A stretch of 64,000 nucleotides of DNA from JANNSX01 sp041397825 (GTDB lineage Bacteria > Pseudomonadota > Alphaproteobacteria > Rhizobiales > Hyphomicrobiaceae), in the NCBI GenBank assembly GCA_041397825.1, contig JAWKVX010000003.1, forward strand, positions 1 through 64,000. Reading direction: 5' to 3'. Under the pieces are notes generated by a model. It saw only the letters and a program-made list of their open reading frames with translations. It ran no database searches and had not been told where the DNA came from. The translations under genes were made by a program, and so were the position numbers. This document shows positions 25,276 to 33,176 of the stretch, in pieces (within the stretch, counting starts at the first letter, position 1; every line of letters starts with the position of its first letter).

Positions 25276-26478
25276 CTACGGAGCGGAGTAGCGCTTGAGC
25301 CACGCCGCTTCGATGGCCGTCATCCAACTCGGGTGCGGCTCCGGTATGGGTGTGCCCAGGGCTTGCGGTCTGAGCGTCGCGTGCCCGAGGTCGAGAGTGT
25401 CGAACAGGGCCTGATCGGCGGCCGGTAACGTGCCGACGCTCAGCACCGTCTGGTCGCCCCAGACGGACGGATCGAGCTTGCGGGCCTGGGCCAAGGGCGA
25501 GAGCAGGAAATTGGCCAGCACCATCGCACCCTCCTTATTGGCGGCATTGAACGGTATGGCCAGAAAATGCACGTTGCCGATGGTGCCGCCATCGAGCACG
25601 TAGCTTTCGACGGTCGGGGGGAACTCGCGGTTGGCGATGGCGGCGCTGGCATCGCCTGGATTGAAGGTGAAGCCGATCTTGGTCTCCTGGTCTGCGAAGA
25701 GGCGGCGAAGCTCGGTCGAGTTGGCGGGGAAGGCGCGGCCTTGCCGCCAGAGCACGGGATGCAGCCTGTCCAGGAAATCCCAGAGTGGCTTAGTGACCAT
25801 CTCGAAATCCTGGCCCTCGACCGGCGTGTAGAGGGGCCCGCGATCTGGCACGAGCTCGAGCAGGGCCTGTTTCAGGAAGGTGAGGCCGAGGAAGTCTGGC
25901 GGCTGGGGATAGGCAAAGCGCCCGGGATTGGCCCCGCACCAGGCGAGCAGGCTACTCATCGTCTTGGGCGGAACCGTCACGGTCTCGAAGTCGTGATAGA
26001 AGACGACCTGCGCACGGCCCCAGGGACTCTCGAGCCCGTCCACGGGTACCGTAAAGTCCGCGGTGATGTCCTTGTTGCGCTCGGGCTCCGTCAAACTGTA
26101 GTTCGGCGTTGCATTCGCCCAGGGACCGAACAACAAGCCATTGGCCTTCATGGCCGCGAAGTTCTGGCCGTTGATCCAGATAAGATCGATGGCGCCGCCA
26201 GTGACGTTGCCGACGGTCTTGTCGGCGAGCACGCGCTGCACGGCCTCGGCGGTGTCGGCGAGCTTGACTTGGTTGACCTTGACGCCAAAGCGCTGCTCGA
26301 CCTCGGCGCCGGCCCAGGCGATGTAGTCGTTGATTCTTGGCTCGCCGCCCCAGGCATTGAAGGAGACCGTCTGGCCCTTCGCAGCGGTGAGCACGGTGTC
26401 CCACTTCGTCGGATCGGGATCGGCGGCGAGGGCTGATAGGGAGCCGATGAGATTGAGGAGGAGCGTGGCGGCGGCCAA
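25276..26478 (-). CDS. ABC transporter substrate-binding protein, YnjB family
   Basis: The protein matches YnjB by the blocks TVSFNAWGGEPRINDYIAWAG, GGAIDLIWINGQNF, SPWGRAQVVFYHDFE and FNAANKEGAMVLANFLLSP. It is a periplasmic solute receptor. The N-terminus is hydrophobic (LAAATLLLNLIGSLSALAAD), consistent with a signal peptide. No ATG is in frame; a TTG at 26478 is used here, but Arg-rich residues encoded just upstream (RRARLLE) would complete the n-region, so the real start is probably upstream or disturbed. It heads the three-gene operon. Confidence 0.82.
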   Translation of the reverse strand: MAAATLLLNLIGSLSALAADPDPTKWDTVLTAAKGQTVSFNAWGGEPRINDYIAWAGAEVEQRFGVKVNQVKLADTAEAVQRVLADKTVGNVTGGAIDLIWINGQNFAAMKANGLLFGPWANATPNYSLTEPERNKDITADFTVPVDGLESPWGRAQVVFYHDFETVTVPPKTMSSLLAWCGANPGRFAYPQPPDFLGLTFLKQALLELVPDRGPLYTPVEGQDFEMVTKPLWDFLDRLHPVLWRQGRAFPANSTELRRLFADQETKIGFTFNPGDASAAIANREFPPTVESYVLDGGTIGNVHFLAIPFNAANKEGAMVLANFLLSPLAQARKLDPSVWGDQTVLSVGTLPAADQALFDTLDLGHATLRPQALGTPIPEPHPSWMTAIEAAWLKRYSAP

Positions 26479-26646
26479 CGCGATCTCAAGGAGGCGGGCA
26501 CGGCGATCTCCGGCAGGGTTGGATGGTTCGGCGCAACATAGCCTACCGCCCGGAGCGTGGCACTCACTATTGCTTGAGCTTCGATGCCAAAGAAGATCGC
26601 GCCGGATGCGGTCCGGCGCGACCAGAACGAGCGGACGAGAAGTGCG

Positions 26647-26910
26647 TCAACCGCCGATGGCGGCCCGGATCTTGTCGGCCGTCTGCCCTGCCTCGGCGAG
26701 CTTGTTCGACTCGCACTCGGTCATCAGCTTGACGAGCAGATCACCGACCTCGGCGATCTGCGTTTCGTTCATGGATTTGTTCTCGGCCGCCTCGGCGAGT
26801 TGATCGGCCATGGCGTTGCAGGCTTGCTGGTCGGCGGGTGTTCCACCGGCTGCCGCAACACCTGTGAGGCCCAACAGAACGGCACCGGCGGCAAGAATGC
26901 GTTTCATCAT
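26647..26910 (-). CDS. Small secreted hypothetical protein
   Basis: The 87-residue protein has a signal peptide (MKRILAAGAVLLGLTGVAAAG) and a mature part of about 65 helical, acidic residues with two Cys (QQACNAMADQL and MTECESN) that could form a disulfide in the periplasm. I do not recognise a family. It is a monocistronic gene between the YnjB-type gene and the YdjM-like gene, with a purine-rich stretch (AGGGAGACCAG) ahead of the ATG. Confidence 0.7.
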   Translation of the reverse strand: MMKRILAAGAVLLGLTGVAAAGGTPADQQACNAMADQLAEAAENKSMNETQIAEVGDLLVKLMTECESNKLAEAGQTADKIRAAIGG

Positions 26911-27287
26911 CTGGTCTCCCTGACGTGACGGTCCGCTGCTGTCAACCTAGCACGAGCTGGCGGTAAACCGCACCCAATCGAACTGTCAGAGTTTCTAAGG
27001 TGGCCGTCATGAACGTCGGCTGAACCAGGCAACCATCTGACCGGATTGTAGGAATTTGGACTTTGCGCGACGGTGGCGCAGGTCTTTCGAGCGCTGCGAC
27101 GGCAAGCGCGCCGGCCACCGGTGACCTCGGTCGGCAGGTGGCGGACGGGGCTTGCCGAGGCTTTGGTCACTCCCCACTTATCCACAGACTATCGACAGGC
27201 GATCGCTACCGTCTGGCGAAAGAATCAGTTTGTTGAGAACGGTTCCGGCCCTCTTGTCTCGCGTCGCCGGCGAAACAGGAGCACGCC
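26911..27287. other. Intergenic region with one perfect DnaA box
   Basis: There is no convincing gene in these 377 bases; the frames present have no family features. TTATCCACA at 27178-27186 is a perfect DnaA-box 9-mer but stands alone. Both flanking genes are transcribed outward, so two promoters must lie here. Confidence 0.5.
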
Positions 27288-28049
27288 ATGGCCAATTTCA
27301 CCACTCACATCGCCGTCGGCATCGTCGCCTCCGGCGTCATGTCGACCCTCGTGGTCGCCGGTGGCCTGGTCACCCAGACCGAGGTTCTGACGCTGGTCGG
27401 CGCGGGCGCGATCGGCGCCGTGCTGCCGGACATCGATCTCCAGAAATCGCGCGCTTCGCAGGCCATCTTCTCCGGCCTCGGCGTGTTCATGGCCTTCGCG
27501 CTGCTGCTGAAGATCGGGTTGAACTACTCGTTGGCCGAGATGTGGCTGTTGTGGGCCGGGACCTATCTCCTCGTCCGCTATGGCGGACACAATCTCTTTC
27601 ACGCCATTGCCCACCATCGGGGAGTCTTTCATTCCATCCTCGCCGGCCTCTTCTTCGCCTTCGTGACGGCCATCGTCTATTCGAGGATGTTCGGGACGAG
27701 CGACATCGTCGCCTGGCTCGGCGGCATGTTCATGCTGTTCGGCTATGTCGTGCATCTGGTGCTCGACGAAATGTATTCGGTCGATGTCATGAACGAGCGC
27801 ATCAAGTCGTCGTTCGGCTCGGCGCTGAAGCTGTTCGACGGTCATGCGCCCGCGGCGTCCGCGGCGATGCTGGCCGCGGTCATCGGGCTCTATTTCGTGA
27901 CGCCGCCCGCCAAGCCGATCGTCACCCTCGTGGGCTCCGGCAGCACCTGGGTGTATCTCGGCGATCGCCTGCTGCCCGACGGCAAGTGGTTCGGTGTGCT
28001 CGGCGGCGGGAAGCCCGTGTCGACGGCGGGGTTGTCAGAGGACAATTGA
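27288..28049 (+). CDS. YdjM/YfhO-type membrane-bound metal-dependent hydrolase (PF04307-like)
   Basis: The 253-residue inner-membrane protein starts MANFTTHIAVGIVASG and has the family motifs THxxVG at the N-terminus, LPDID (about residue 45) and HHRGVFHSILAG (about 108), which supply the His/Asp ligands of the LexA-regulated YdjM family. About five hydrophobic segments follow. The C-terminal 70 residues are more variable. Biochemical function is not established for the family. It is monocistronic. Confidence 0.85.
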   Translation: MANFTTHIAVGIVASGVMSTLVVAGGLVTQTEVLTLVGAGAIGAVLPDIDLQKSRASQAIFSGLGVFMAFALLLKIGLNYSLAEMWLLWAGTYLLVRYGGHNLFHAIAHHRGVFHSILAGLFFAFVTAIVYSRMFGTSDIVAWLGGMFMLFGYVVHLVLDEMYSVDVMNERIKSSFGSALKLFDGHAPAASAAMLAAVIGLYFVTPPAKPIVTLVGSGSTWVYLGDRLLPDGKWFGVLGGGKPVSTAGLSEDN

Positions 28050-28211
28050 CACGTCCGTGAGGTCCCGGCAGGCGGTGCGCGACGAGAGTGGACGTTCGGG
28101 GCCTCTCGTATCGGATGCAAGGGCGAACAGGTCCGGCTCACTCATGCGATTGAAGGCCGATTAACCATCGGTCTCGGGGATATCTTGCGTTTTGGGATGT
28201 CGAGCGCATAT

Positions 28212-28228
28212 ATTGAACAATGTTCAAT
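28212..28228. promoter_or_regulatory. Perfect 17-bp palindrome ahead of the methyltransferase gene
   Basis: ATTGAACAATGTTCAAT is symmetrical around its central base (8-bp arms) and lies 16-32 bases upstream of the chosen start codon, where it would cover the -10/+1 region. The shape suggests a dimeric repressor operator (TetR-like); no regulator gene is adjacent. Confidence 0.6.
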
Positions 28229-28243
28229 TATGTCGGAGTCCCC

Positions 28244-29119
28244 ATGCCCGCCCTGTCCATTGCCGATGCCCGGGCTCTCGCCCGGTATGAGCAACTCAAG
28301 CGCCCGCTTCCGGCCTGGCACCCAAAGACCGCCTACTACGGCGCCATCCGGATGGCGCTCACCATGATCGGCCCGCTGTCCGAAGGCATTGGTCTCGGCC
28401 TCCGTCATGGCTTCGATTCCGGCTTGATGCTGGACTATGTCTACCGGAACGAGGCGCGAGGGACGGGGCCGCTCGGCCGCGCGATCGACCGGGTCTATCT
28501 CAACAGTCCTGGCTGGAAGGGCATCCGCGCCCGCGGCACGCTCGTCACCCGGGCCATCTCGGAGGAGATCGACGGCCAGCTCGAGGCCGGTCTGATGCCG
28601 GCGGTCGCGGACCTCGCCTGCGGCGGCGGGCGCTACGCCTTGAGCGCACTCGCCGGCTTCCGTGGGAAGCCGATCGAGGCCAGGCTTTCGGACTACGAGC
28701 CGGCCAATGTCAGGGCCGCGGCAGCGCTGGCGCGTGAACTCGGCGTGCACGCCCGCTTCGAGCAGGCGGATGCCTTCGCCACTGCCGATCTCGATCGGAT
28801 CGGCTTTGCACCGACTCTCGTCGTGGTCTCCGGCCTGCACGAGATCGTCCCGGATGACGCGAGGCTCAGGCAGCATCTCAAGGACCTGGCCGTGCGCATG
28901 GCCCGCCCCGCGACGCTGCTTCTGACGGTGCAGCCGCATCATCCGCAGCACGAGCTGATTGCGCGCTGCCTCAACGCGCATTCTGGCGGGCGCTGGGTGA
29001 TGCGACTTCGGCCGCTCGAGACGACGCTCGCCTGGCTCGAGGACGCCGGCTTCGTGCCCGATGGTGTGACGATGGAGGATAGCCAGATCTTTGGTGTGGT
29101 GCGGGCGCGGCTGAGGTGA
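28244..29119 (+). CDS. Class I SAM-dependent methyltransferase (PF12147-like)
   Basis: The 291-residue protein has the SAM-binding glycine motif VADLACGGGRYALSAL (about residues 127-142), an acidic residue at the end of the second strand (SDYEP) and a later LLTVQPHHPQ strand. The C-terminal region resembles the methyltransferase domain often fused to or beside CDP-alcohol/lipid phosphatase genes in alphaproteobacteria. ATG 28244 is preferred over 28220 because the latter lies inside a palindromic operator and 28244 has GGAG upstream. The substrate, probably a lipid, is unknown. Confidence 0.78.
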   Translation: MPALSIADARALARYEQLKRPLPAWHPKTAYYGAIRMALTMIGPLSEGIGLGLRHGFDSGLMLDYVYRNEARGTGPLGRAIDRVYLNSPGWKGIRARGTLVTRAISEEIDGQLEAGLMPAVADLACGGGRYALSALAGFRGKPIEARLSDYEPANVRAAAALARELGVHARFEQADAFATADLDRIGFAPTLVVVSGLHEIVPDDARLRQHLKDLAVRMARPATLLLTVQPHHPQHELIARCLNAHSGGRWVMRLRPLETTLAWLEDAGFVPDGVTMEDSQIFGVVRARLR

Positions 29120-29131
29120 GTGGTGGTGCGG

Positions 29132-29470
29132 TTACGGCGCTGACGCTACAGCAGGCCGTCGCCGCGCGGGAACAATCGGCGCGATCGACACCGGCGCCAT
29201 GCGCTCGGCCATCCAGACGTCGTGCTGCATCTGCAGCGCCAGCCAGTAGCGGGCTCCCGTGCCCAGCGCAACGCCCAGTCGTTGAGCGAGGTCGAGCTTG
29301 ATGCCACGGCGCTCGTCCAGAATGGCATCGAGCTTGCGGGTCGGAACTCCGAGATGCTCGGCGAGCTCGGCGGCCGTGATGCCGAGCCGGGGAAGCAGCT
29401 CCTCGCGGAGAATCTCGCCCGGGTGCGGTGGCTTCGTCTCGTGGCCGGTCAGGTCGCGTCCGACTTGCAT
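29132..29470 (-). CDS. HigA-type antitoxin-like XRE regulator, orphan
   Basis: The 112-residue protein matches the HigA/VapI antidote family: HPGEILREELLPRLGITAAELAEHLGVPTRKLDAILDERRGI, then LAQRLGVALGTGARYWLALQMQHD. It carries an HTH_3 DNA-binding fold. Normally a HigB toxin gene precedes it; the 419 bases upstream (to its right) contain no toxin frame, so it is an orphan. A 17-bp palindrome (29512-29528) about 42 bases ahead of the start is a plausible autoregulatory operator. Confidence 0.85.
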   Translation of the reverse strand: MQVGRDLTGHETKPPHPGEILREELLPRLGITAAELAEHLGVPTRKLDAILDERRGIKLDLAQRLGVALGTGARYWLALQMQHDVWMAERMAPVSIAPIVPARRRPAVASAP

Positions 29471-29511
29471 TGGGATTTCCCGGCAGCGTTCCGCCGCCGG
29501 TCCTCATGTGC

Positions 29512-29528
29512 GTGACGGCACCCGTCAC
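29512..29528. promoter_or_regulatory. Palindromic operator candidate for the HigA-like gene
   Basis: GTGACGG-CAC-CCGTCAC has perfect 7-bp arms and sits just upstream of the antitoxin-like gene, where HigA proteins usually bind to repress themselves. Confidence 0.45.
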
Positions 29529-29561
29529 AAATCAGTGAACGAGAGGTTAAGCTGGCGGGCG

Positions 29562-29577
29562 TTAACGGCGAATTAAC
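29562..29577. promoter_or_regulatory. CtrA-type site (TTAA-N7-TTAAC)
   Basis: TTAACGGCGAATTAAC has exactly seven bases between the two TTAA half-sites, the full CtrA consensus of alphaproteobacteria. It lies between the HigA-like gene and sodB, 92 bases ahead of the former and about 310 ahead of the latter. The rest of this 419-base gap holds an 8-bp GC stem (29702-29730) and no gene. Confidence 0.5.
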
Positions 29578-29889
29578 GACCTGGGGCCGAGGGTCGCCGG
29601 CATGAACGGCAGATGAACAAAGCGTTCAGAGCGAGTTCAATGCCCGGGGCGTAGAACGACATCACCCTGGAACGGAAACGTATCTTCCCCGGCGTGATCC
29701 AGGGGCGCGGTGTCAGGGTCATCGCGCCCCACCCCCTCAAAAAAAGCTGCTCGAAGCGCGGAACCTGCGGTGGTCCGGGGGCATTGCCTTGTCATCTTCC
29801 GCCCCCTTGGCTAACGTTCACGCGACGGTCGCCTGCGGTCCAGCGGCGACCCAGCCCCAACCGCAACCCCCGAGCCCCGGAGAAGGTCC

Positions 29890-30489
29890 ATGTCCTTCGC
29901 GCTTCCCGATCTCCCCTACGCCTACGATACCCTGCAACCGTATATGTCCAAGGAAACGCTGGAATTCCATCACGACAAGCATCATCAGGCTTACGTCACG
30001 AACGGCAACAACCTGCTCAAAGGTTCCGAGTGGGAAGGCAAGAGCCTGACGAAGATCGTCAAGGGCGCCTACGGCAAGAACGCCGGTCTCTTCAACAACG
30101 CCGGTCAGCACTACAACCATATCCACTTCTGGCAGTGGATGAAGCGCGGCGGTGGCGGCACCAAGATGCCGGGCAAGCTGGAGGCGAAGATCAAGTCCGA
30201 CCTCGGGGGCTATGACAAATTCCGCGCCGATTTCGTGCAGGCCGGCCTGACGCAATTCGGCTCGGGCTGGTGCTGGCTCGCGGCCAAGGACGGCAAGCTT
30301 CAGATCATGAAGACGCCGAACGGCGAGAACCCGCTCGTCCATGGCGCGCAGCCGCTGCTCGGCTGCGATGTCTGGGAGCACTCCTACTACATCGACTACC
30401 GGAATGCCCGGCAGAAGTATCTTGAGGCATTCGTCGACAATCTCGTCAACTGGGACTATGTCGCCGCCATGGGCGAAGGCGTGGTCTGA
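29890..30489 (+). CDS. sodB: Iron superoxide dismutase
   Basis: The 199-residue enzyme dismutates superoxide in the cytoplasm. The four metal ligands are visible: His in LEFHHDKHH, His in QHYNHIHFW, and Asp and His in CDVWEHSYYIDYRNAR. The Gln of AGQHYNH takes the position used by Fe-type enzymes (AQxWNHT in E. coli SodB), and the sequence before the last ligands (GAQPLLGCDVWEH) also fits the iron class rather than manganese. Start ATG 29890 has GGAGAAGG upstream. It is monocistronic. Confidence 0.95.
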   Translation: MSFALPDLPYAYDTLQPYMSKETLEFHHDKHHQAYVTNGNNLLKGSEWEGKSLTKIVKGAYGKNAGLFNNAGQHYNHIHFWQWMKRGGGGTKMPGKLEAKIKSDLGGYDKFRADFVQAGLTQFGSGWCWLAAKDGKLQIMKTPNGENPLVHGAQPLLGCDVWEHSYYIDYRNARQKYLEAFVDNLVNWDYVAAMGEGVV

Positions 30490-30642
30490 CGGCGAAAGTC
30501 GAGATCAGCCGGGGGAGGCGTAGGCGGCTCGGCCTGCATTTCCCCTGGCGTCGCGGGGCCGCCGGTGCTTGATGCCGATCAAGGGTCTTACATGTCCAAT
30601 GATCGAATATCGCCCGGCGAATGGAACCATGGGTGAGAAGCC

Positions 30643-31073
30643 ATGACGATATTTCTCGTTCCCGTCGACGATCGGACTACGCGCGCCGGGCCCTCGATTA
30701 TGCCATCTCCCTTGCCGGAAAACTGGCCGGTCCGGCCAAGCTGCATATCGTGACATCGCATGACGAGGCCTATGTCTCCGAACGCATGATGGGGCACATC
30801 TCGGTCGAGAAGGTGCAGGAGATCCTGCAGAAGCATTCCGAGTCGATCCTCGAGCCGGCTGTCGAGGCGGCCCGGAAAGCGGGCGTCGATTTCGAGACCG
30901 AGGTCCTGATCGGGCATACGGCGGAGGCCGTGGCAGCCCGCGCCAAGTCGCTCGGCGCCGATGCCATCATCATGGGCACGCGTGGTATGTCCGCCGTCTC
31001 CAACCTCGTCATGGGCTCGGTGGCGACCAAGGTCGTGCATCTCGCGGAGGTGCCGGTGACGCTCGTCAAGTAG
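30643..31073 (+). pseudogene. Universal stress protein (UspA family) with one frameshift near the start
   Basis: ATG 30643 (GGTGAGAAG upstream) begins MTIFLVPVD, the normal UspA N-terminus, but the frame is lost at about 30666-30671. The remainder continues one frame over as SDYARRALDYAISLAGKL through GTRGMSAVSNLVMGSVATKVVHLAEVPVTLVK, the ATP-binding G-x2-G-x9-G-S pattern. The 431-base length is one base short of a multiple of three. An alternative is translation from ATG 30621 in the second frame, which would give an abnormal N-terminus lacking the first strand. Probably an intact gene with a one-base consensus loss. Confidence 0.82.
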
Positions 31074-31094
31074 ACGGCGTCACCGTCGGCATGT

Positions 31095-33176
31095 TCAGGC
31101 GCCCACCAGCGCCAGCACGCGAAGCGGGCTGCCCGAGCCGTTCTCGATCTTGAGCGGCGCGGTTACCAGGATGGCCCCGGTTGCCGGCAATTGATCGAGA
31201 TTGCAGAGGCTCGCCAAGCCGAACTTGTTGGCGCCATGCATCAGATTGTGGGCCGGGAAGGCGGGCTCGAAGGCGAACGCCTGGCCGGCGTCGGTCCCGA
31301 CGGCCTCGACGCCAAAGCCGTTGACGTCGCGCTCGTTGATGAGGAAGCGTACGGCATCGGCGCTCGGGCCCGGCACATGCGGCCCGTCCTCCTTGGCATT
31401 GAGGAAGCGGGCGGGATCGGTTCGCTTCGACCATTCGGTCCGCATCAACACCCAGGCGCCTGCCGGAATCCGGCCGTGCTTCTCCTCGAAAGCCCAGATG
31501 TGCTTCACCTCGAGCAGGAACTTCTCGTCGGCGGCGACCTCCTTGGAGCAGTCGATGACGATCGCCGGGGCAATGAAGCGCTTGACGGGAATCGTATCAG
31601 TGGCGCCGTTCTTGTGGTCCTTGCCGGTTACCCAGTGGATCGGCGCATCGAAATGCGTGCCCGTGTGCTCGCCGAGTGCCAGGTTGTTCCAGTACCAGGC
31701 TGGGCCGCGATCGTCGTAGTGGGAGATCTCGGTCATCGAGAAGGGGCTGGTCTGGGCAAACTGCGGCGGCAGCTGGATGACGGGCGTCCGGGCGTTGAGC
31801 GTCTGGGTCAGGTCGATGACCCGGAGCGAGCCGTCGGCGATGCCGGCGGTGAGCTCGGAGAGGGTGTGCGCCCGCGTGCGGCCCTTGGCGGTCGCGGGTG
31901 CGGCCGCAATGCTTGGACGCTCAGGGACCGGCGCGCTGCCGTCGGTCGGCAGGCCCGCACTCGATTTCCAGGCTCCCATCAGCGTATTGGCAGGCAGCGT
32001 CGGGTCGAGCAGCTTCTTGGCCTGCTCCCGGCCGGCGATCGGCAGGCCCGTCGGATCGATCAGGCCGATTTGCGTCAGCACGGAGGCCTGATCCCAGTAG
32101 ATATGCTCGCTTGCCACCTTGTCGCCGCGGAACTGTATGATGCCGACGAGCGGCACCTCGACATAGCGCCCCGTCGGCTTGATGCCCGGCAACATCCAAT
32201 CGATTTCGCGCGTGTGCGTGAAGCAGAATACCATCTCGTCGACGATGCGGTCGGGTCCAACCGTGCGCGAGACGGGGATGATCTTCGTATCCTCCGGGTT
32301 CGACGGGATGAAGTGGTATTTGTAGAACCGCCGCTGCTCCTCGTAGCCGACGGCGCCGGTCATGGTCGGGATGTGGTTGACCCAGGGATCGCCCACCATG
32401 GTCTCCATGGTGTCGTCGACATTCTTCGTGACGAACTCGGTGGCGACATGCTCCTCCCAGACCGGGGCGATATCGTAGACCGGCCCCATGACGCGCTTCA
32501 GAAGCGTTAGCGTGCGCGTCATCGCCATCGTGGCGGCCGGCCGGTCGAAGGAGTCACGGCCAGGTGTGGCGAAAGCATTGTCGACGCCCGGATAGCTGTA
32601 GACCTCGACGTCGGGCCTAGCCCTGAAGGCGTCGGTGATCCGTTGCTGAACCTCCGTGGGCATATGATGATCGCCGCCGGCGATATGCACGAGCATCGGA
32701 CAGCGAACCTGCCGGGCTTCGCCGAGATACTGGTCGAGGTCGACGCCATAGTAGGAGACGGCGCAATCGACATCGGTGCGCGCGGCGGCAAGAAAAGCGA
32801 GCGTACCGCCGAATGTGTGGCCGAGGATGCCGACCTTGCCGGCCTGCTCCGGCCGCTTCCGGAGGGTGCCGATGGTCTGGGCGAGATCGGCGACGCCGGA
32901 CTTCATATCGAAGGCTTGATAGAGGGCGAGTGCGCGCGGCCGGTCCGTCTCGCCGTAGCCGAGCTCGACGCCCGGCTGTTGGCGCCAGAAGATGTCCGGG
33001 ACGAGAACGACATAGCCTTCCTCGGCAAAGGTATCGGCCAGCTTCCGGATGGTCGTGTTGATGCCGAAGATGTCCGGCAGGAGAACCAGGCCCGGTCCGG
33101 TGCCGCTGGCGGGCTTCGCCATATAGGCCGTGAATGTGCGGCCATCGCCGGCTTCGATGTCGATTGTTCGGGCCAC
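31095..33176 (-). CDS. Alternative internal start: DLH-like/NTF2-like/cyclase-family hydrolase
   Basis: Starting at GTG 33176 (GGAGGA six bases ahead) gives a 693-residue protein. Residues 1-225 are DLH-like, but the catalytic Cys of GxCxGG is Thr121 (GHTFGG) and the His is Asn200 (VDNAFA), leaving only Asp169. Residues about 230-375 are SnoaL/NTF2-like. Residues about 450-690 are a cyclase-family metal hydrolase with the complete motif HTGTHFDAPIH (504-514), which binds Mn or Zn and hydrolyses amides or lactams such as isatin or N-formylkynurenine. The cyclase domain is thus the likely active part. Confidence 0.65.
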   Translation of the reverse strand: MARTIDIEAGDGRTFTAYMAKPASGTGPGLVLLPDIFGINTTIRKLADTFAEEGYVVLVPDIFWRQQPGVELGYGETDRPRALALYQAFDMKSGVADLAQTIGTLRKRPEQAGKVGILGHTFGGTLAFLAAARTDVDCAVSYYGVDLDQYLGEARQVRCPMLVHIAGGDHHMPTEVQQRITDAFRARPDVEVYSYPGVDNAFATPGRDSFDRPAATMAMTRTLTLLKRVMGPVYDIAPVWEEHVATEFVTKNVDDTMETMVGDPWVNHIPTMTGAVGYEEQRRFYKYHFIPSNPEDTKIIPVSRTVGPDRIVDEMVFCFTHTREIDWMLPGIKPTGRYVEVPLVGIIQFRGDKVASEHIYWDQASVLTQIGLIDPTGLPIAGREQAKKLLDPTLPANTLMGAWKSSAGLPTDGSAPVPERPSIAAAPATAKGRTRAHTLSELTAGIADGSLRVIDLTQTLNARTPVIQLPPQFAQTSPFSMTEISHYDDRGPAWYWNNLALGEHTGTHFDAPIHWVTGKDHKNGATDTIPVKRFIAPAIVIDCSKEVAADEKFLLEVKHIWAFEEKHGRIPAGAWVLMRTEWSKRTDPARFLNAKEDGPHVPGPSADAVRFLINERDVNGFGVEAVGTDAGQAFAFEPAFPAHNLMHGANKFGLASLCNLDQLPATGAILVTAPLKIENGSGSPLRVLALVGA

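Noticed and set aside
27178..27186. Perfect DnaA box TTATCCACA as a possible replication origin
   Set aside because: A single box without a cluster, AT-rich unwinding element or linked dnaA/hemE/parAB genes does not support an origin.
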